Assembly: GCA_905236465.1 (NCBI GenBank)
Contig: CAJOQA010000017.1
Coordinates: 1 to 9,003, forward strand
Origin: an uncultured Treponema sp.
Lineage (GTDB): Bacteria; Spirochaetota; Spirochaetia; Treponematales; Treponemataceae
DNA length: 9,003 nt
Reading direction: 5' to 3'
A program made the position numbers and the translations under genes. The notes below the pieces were generated by a model, which was not told where the DNA came from, searched no databases, and saw nothing but the letters and a program-made list of their open reading frames with translations. Positions 6,907 to 9,003 of this stretch are shown in pieces (within the stretch, counting starts at the first letter, position 1; each line of letters starts with the position of its first letter).

Positions 6907-8109
6907 GTGCTGCAATTATCTTTTGTAAATTTTAAACAGAATTCATATATGCTAGTTGAGGGGACACCCGCTTATCCATTTTTCTATATTATTCAAAGCG
7001 GAAAGGTTAGGCTTTTTCACGAAGGTCAAATGCCAGGGATGTCGTCAGCAATATTAGGACCAGGTGACTTCATCGGGGTTGTTTCTTGCATGTCAAACCA
7101 TAGCCAGACAGAAAGCGTTGTTGCCACAACGGATGTTGTTGCAATAAAGGTAATCAGGGATCAGTACCCTGACTTGATTGTAAAAAACACCCCTGTTGCT
7201 ATGAAAATTGTCCGGTCTTTTGCCCACGAAATGCGCATCCTGAACGACAGTCTTACTAAAATAACCTTAAAAGGTACGATGGTTGAGACACCTGAGCAGC
7301 TTTACCAGATTGGAGCCTACTATGAGGATGGCGGTTGGCCAGAAATTGCCTGCTACTGCTACTATCAGTATCTAAAAGAATGTCCTAACGGTAAGGATGC
7401 AGAATCCGCAAAAAAACGTTTTATAATGCTAAAAAAGCGGTGTAACCCTCCCTACCTAGAAACTAAGGGGGAGATGATGAGATCTTACCCCAAAGACACA
7501 ATGATTTTCTCTGAATGTCAGTCGGGTTCGGATATGTACATTGTGCAGACCGGCTCTGTAAAGATTGTAAAGGTTGTAGATAACGAAGAAATTATGCTGG
7601 CCCTGCTAAAGAAGGGTGACATCTTTGGTGAAATGGCCTTGCTGGACAATAAGCCTCGCTCTGCTTGCGCTATTGCCCACGAAGACTGTTCTGCTATGGT
7701 AATAAACCGTTCTAACTTTGACCAGATGGTAACTACTCAACCACAGTTGGTTGCCCGCCTTACTACCATGTTTGCGGAGCGCCTTTGGTCCATGTACCGT
7801 CAGCTTGCCAACACACAGCTTACAGACCCCCGCGAAAAAATGATAGATATGCTTGCCTTGCAGCTTGAAAAGCAGCGTATAAATGCGGTGCGCGGTGTTC
7901 CTTACCAAACTGACTATGCTATAATCGATATAGTAAACTTGTGCGGTATAACTCAGGAAGCAGTAGGAAACGCGACATTCCAATTGCAGTCTGACCCCAA
8001 CGTAAAGGTAAAGAACGGTAAAATTGTTGTTCCTGATGTTATTGAACTGATTAAACAGGCAGCCTTCTACAGAAAGCAGAATGCAAAGAGAGCTTTGGAT
8101 AGGTCATGA
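6907..8109 (+). CDS. Double cyclic-nucleotide-binding-domain protein with C-terminal winged helix (Crp-like)
   Basis: A 400-residue cytoplasmic protein. The first cNMP-binding beta-roll (about 8-110) shows FFYIIQSGKVRLF and GPGDFIG. A helical stretch with one TPR-like repeat (about 128-178) follows, then a second beta-roll (about 190-300) with a complete phosphate-binding cassette, GDIFGEMALLDNKPRSA (Glu242, Arg251), as in cAMP/cGMP binders. The first domain lacks the equivalent Glu and Arg (GVVSCMSNHSQTE), so it probably no longer binds nucleotide. Residues about 305-385 resemble a Crp winged helix-turn-helix (IVNLCGITQEAVGNATFQL, then GKIVVPD), though diverged. A transcriptional regulator is therefore likely; the ligand and targets are unknown. 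The start is GTG at 6907, with AGGA 10 bases upstream; the next in-frame Met is residue 15. It has its own strong promoter, and its stop overlaps the next gene as ATGA. Confidence 0.88.
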   Translation: MLQLSFVNFKQNSYMLVEGTPAYPFFYIIQSGKVRLFHEGQMPGMSSAILGPGDFIGVVSCMSNHSQTESVVATTDVVAIKVIRDQYPDLIVKNTPVAMKIVRSFAHEMRILNDSLTKITLKGTMVETPEQLYQIGAYYEDGGWPEIACYCYYQYLKECPNGKDAESAKKRFIMLKKRCNPPYLETKGEMMRSYPKDTMIFSECQSGSDMYIVQTGSVKIVKVVDNEEIMLALLKKGDIFGEMALLDNKPRSACAIAHEDCSAMVINRSNFDQMVTTQPQLVARLTTMFAERLWSMYRQLANTQLTDPREKMIDMLALQLEKQRINAVRGVPYQTDYAIIDIVNLCGITQEAVGNATFQLQSDPNVKVKNGKIVVPDVIELIKQAAFYRKQNAKRALDRS

Positions 8110-8648
8110 AAAAAATTCTTTTCCTTGGTCTTTTTTTGCTCTTATCCTCTCACTTTATCTTTGCACAGGAAAGTTTACCCACAGGCTATGCAAAGATAAA
8201 CTTGGGGATGTCGCTTGACAGTGCAAAAGAAGCTTTAAAAAACGACCCCCAGTTTGGCTACAGGGGAGACAGGGATGTTTCTTTGTTGCCAGGAGATGCA
8301 AGGATTCTTGTGGAGACCGACACATCGATAAACGCCCCCTATTCCTTTTTGGACAGGTGTTGGTTTCAGTTTTTTGAGGAAAAACTGTATATAATTACAG
8401 TAAACATAAAAAGCGATAAGGTTGATTATTATTCTGTATTCAGTACCCTCTGCCAAAAATACGGAAATCCTTCGTCCTTGAACCCTGAAAAAGCAGAGTG
8501 GAAAAATGACAGCGTTATTATGACCTTAGAGCGCCCCCTTACCCTAAAATACACGGACAAAAAGGTTTTTGAAAGCCTTTTAGATTCTTCTAACGTAAAT
8601 AAATCTGTAAAAGAGCAAAACAGGGACAGCTTTTTAGGAGGTCTGTAA
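8106..8648 (+). CDS. Small exported protein of unknown function
   Basis: A 180-residue protein with a clear Sec signal peptide: two Lys, a Leu/Phe core and a probable cleavage after IFA near residue 20. There is no lipobox Cys. The mature part has LGMSLDSAKEAL (about 33-44), reminiscent of the helix-start motif in small BamE/SmpA-like envelope proteins, then a beta-rich half with LCQKYGNPSS, EWKNDSVIMTLE and LKYTD, a pattern seen in many uncharacterised periplasmic proteins. The tail after about 160 is polar and probably disordered. I do not recognise a named family and assign no function beyond a periplasmic or surface location. The start ATG overlaps the stop of the cNMP regulator (ATGA), which implies translational coupling and a shared operon; the DUF192 gene follows after 5 bases. 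Confidence 0.8.
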   Translation: MKKILFLGLFLLLSSHFIFAQESLPTGYAKINLGMSLDSAKEALKNDPQFGYRGDRDVSLLPGDARILVETDTSINAPYSFLDRCWFQFFEEKLYIITVNIKSDKVDYYSVFSTLCQKYGNPSSLNPEKAEWKNDSVIMTLERPLTLKYTDKKVFESLLDSSNVNKSVKEQNRDSFLGGL

Positions 8649-8653
8649 AAGAC

Positions 8654-9003
8654 ATGAGACTAAGGGGATTTTTCTGTTTAGTGCTTTTTTTTGTTTCTGG
8701 GGCTTTTACTTCTTGTTCCAACAAAAAGTTCAATTTAAGCGTAGAAGAACTTGTAATTGAAAAATCAGACAAAAGTACTGTAACGGTAAAAGCAGAGATT
8801 GCCCGTAAAGAGGAAGAGCGGAACTGGGGCTTTATGGAAAGAAAGAATATTCCAGAAGGCACAGGAATGCTTTTTGTTTTTGAATACGATAAGGTCTTGA
8901 GCTTTTGGATGAAAAATACCCCCACCCCCCTTTCCATTGCCTATTTAGATAGCAACGGAAAAATCTGCGATATTTTTGACATGAAGCCCTATAGCGAAAC
9001 ACC
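8654..9003 (+). CDS. DUF192 (COG1430) family putative lipoprotein, C-terminus cut by the window
   Basis: The frame is open from ATG 8654 to the window end (116 codons). Residues 1-21 form an MRLRG start, a hydrophobic core and FTSC, a relaxed spirochaete-style lipobox with Cys21 as the lipidation site. The rest shows the DUF192 pattern: an ARKEEERNWGFMERK segment, then GMLFVFE, LSFWMKNTPTPLSIAYLD and IFDMKP. The family is small, often exported, and of unknown biochemical function. A strong AGGAGGT (8636-8642) lies inside the end of the preceding gene, 11 bases from the ATG, slightly long spacing, but no nearer in-frame start exists. It is third in the operon headed by the cNMP regulator, so all three are probably made together. 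Confidence 0.85.
   Translation, partial: MRLRGFFCLVLFFVSGAFTSCSNKKFNLSVEELVIEKSDKSTVTVKAEIARKEEERNWGFMERKNIPEGTGMLFVFEYDKVLSFWMKNTPTPLSIAYLDSNGKICDIFDMKPYSET

Noticed and set aside
6457..6915. 152-codon antisense frame inside murB
   Set aside because: It is opposite a gene with clear MurB motifs, has low-complexity hydrophobic content and no ribosome site; a shadow frame.
6896..6928. Ten-codon frame (ATG GCA AAT ... TAA) overlapping the cNMP regulator start, as a leader peptide
   Set aside because: It has no ribosome site of its own and no telling codon content; probably chance.
7606..7983. 125-codon antisense frame inside the cNMP regulator gene
   Set aside because: It is opposite the conserved second cNMP domain and shows no recognisable motif; a shadow frame.

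Overview
The window looks like a chromosomal segment of a spirochaete, most likely a Treponema. The AT-leaning genes encode an archaeal/spirochaete-type UMP kinase, putative lipoproteins with relaxed lipoboxes, and the neighbourhood cyclic-nucleotide regulator / murB / cysS / ECF sigma factor / anti-sigma factor. From memory, the same gene order occurs in Treponema pallidum around TP0089-TP0093; this was not checked. No RNA gene, mobile element, CRISPR array or origin was found, and no gap between genes exceeds about 120 bases.

The left part (1-5648) is all on the minus strand. Reading in the direction of transcription it holds: cysS; an ECF sigma factor; a membrane anti-sigma factor with an HxxxCxxC zinc motif; a membrane-anchored periplasmic protein with two IPT/TIG domains and a transglutaminase-like domain whose nucleophile Cys is Ala; a UMP kinase (pyrH); and a glucosaminidase-family putative lipoprotein that runs off the window. 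The sigma and anti-sigma genes overlap by 20 bases. The anti-sigma and TIG genes share a TTGA stop/start, and pyrH and the glucosaminidase gene share TAATG. The sigma, anti-sigma and TIG genes therefore look like one translationally coupled envelope-signalling module placed behind cysS.

The 115-base divergent region (5649-5763) has two back-to-back sigma70-like promoters. The murB one predicts a transcription start on or next to the ATG, so murB may be read from a leaderless mRNA.

The right part (5764-9003) is all on the plus strand: murB, then a near-consensus promoter (TTGACA-17-TATACT), then a double cNMP-binding-domain protein with a C-terminal winged helix, a small exported protein coupled to it by ATGA, and a DUF192 putative lipoprotein cut by the window edge. 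The last three form a probable operon. Together the window combines housekeeping functions (tRNA charging, UDP synthesis, peptidoglycan precursor synthesis) with two regulators and several exported proteins. The least ordinary parts are the pseudo-transglutaminase in the sigma operon and the asymmetric double-cNBD regulator.
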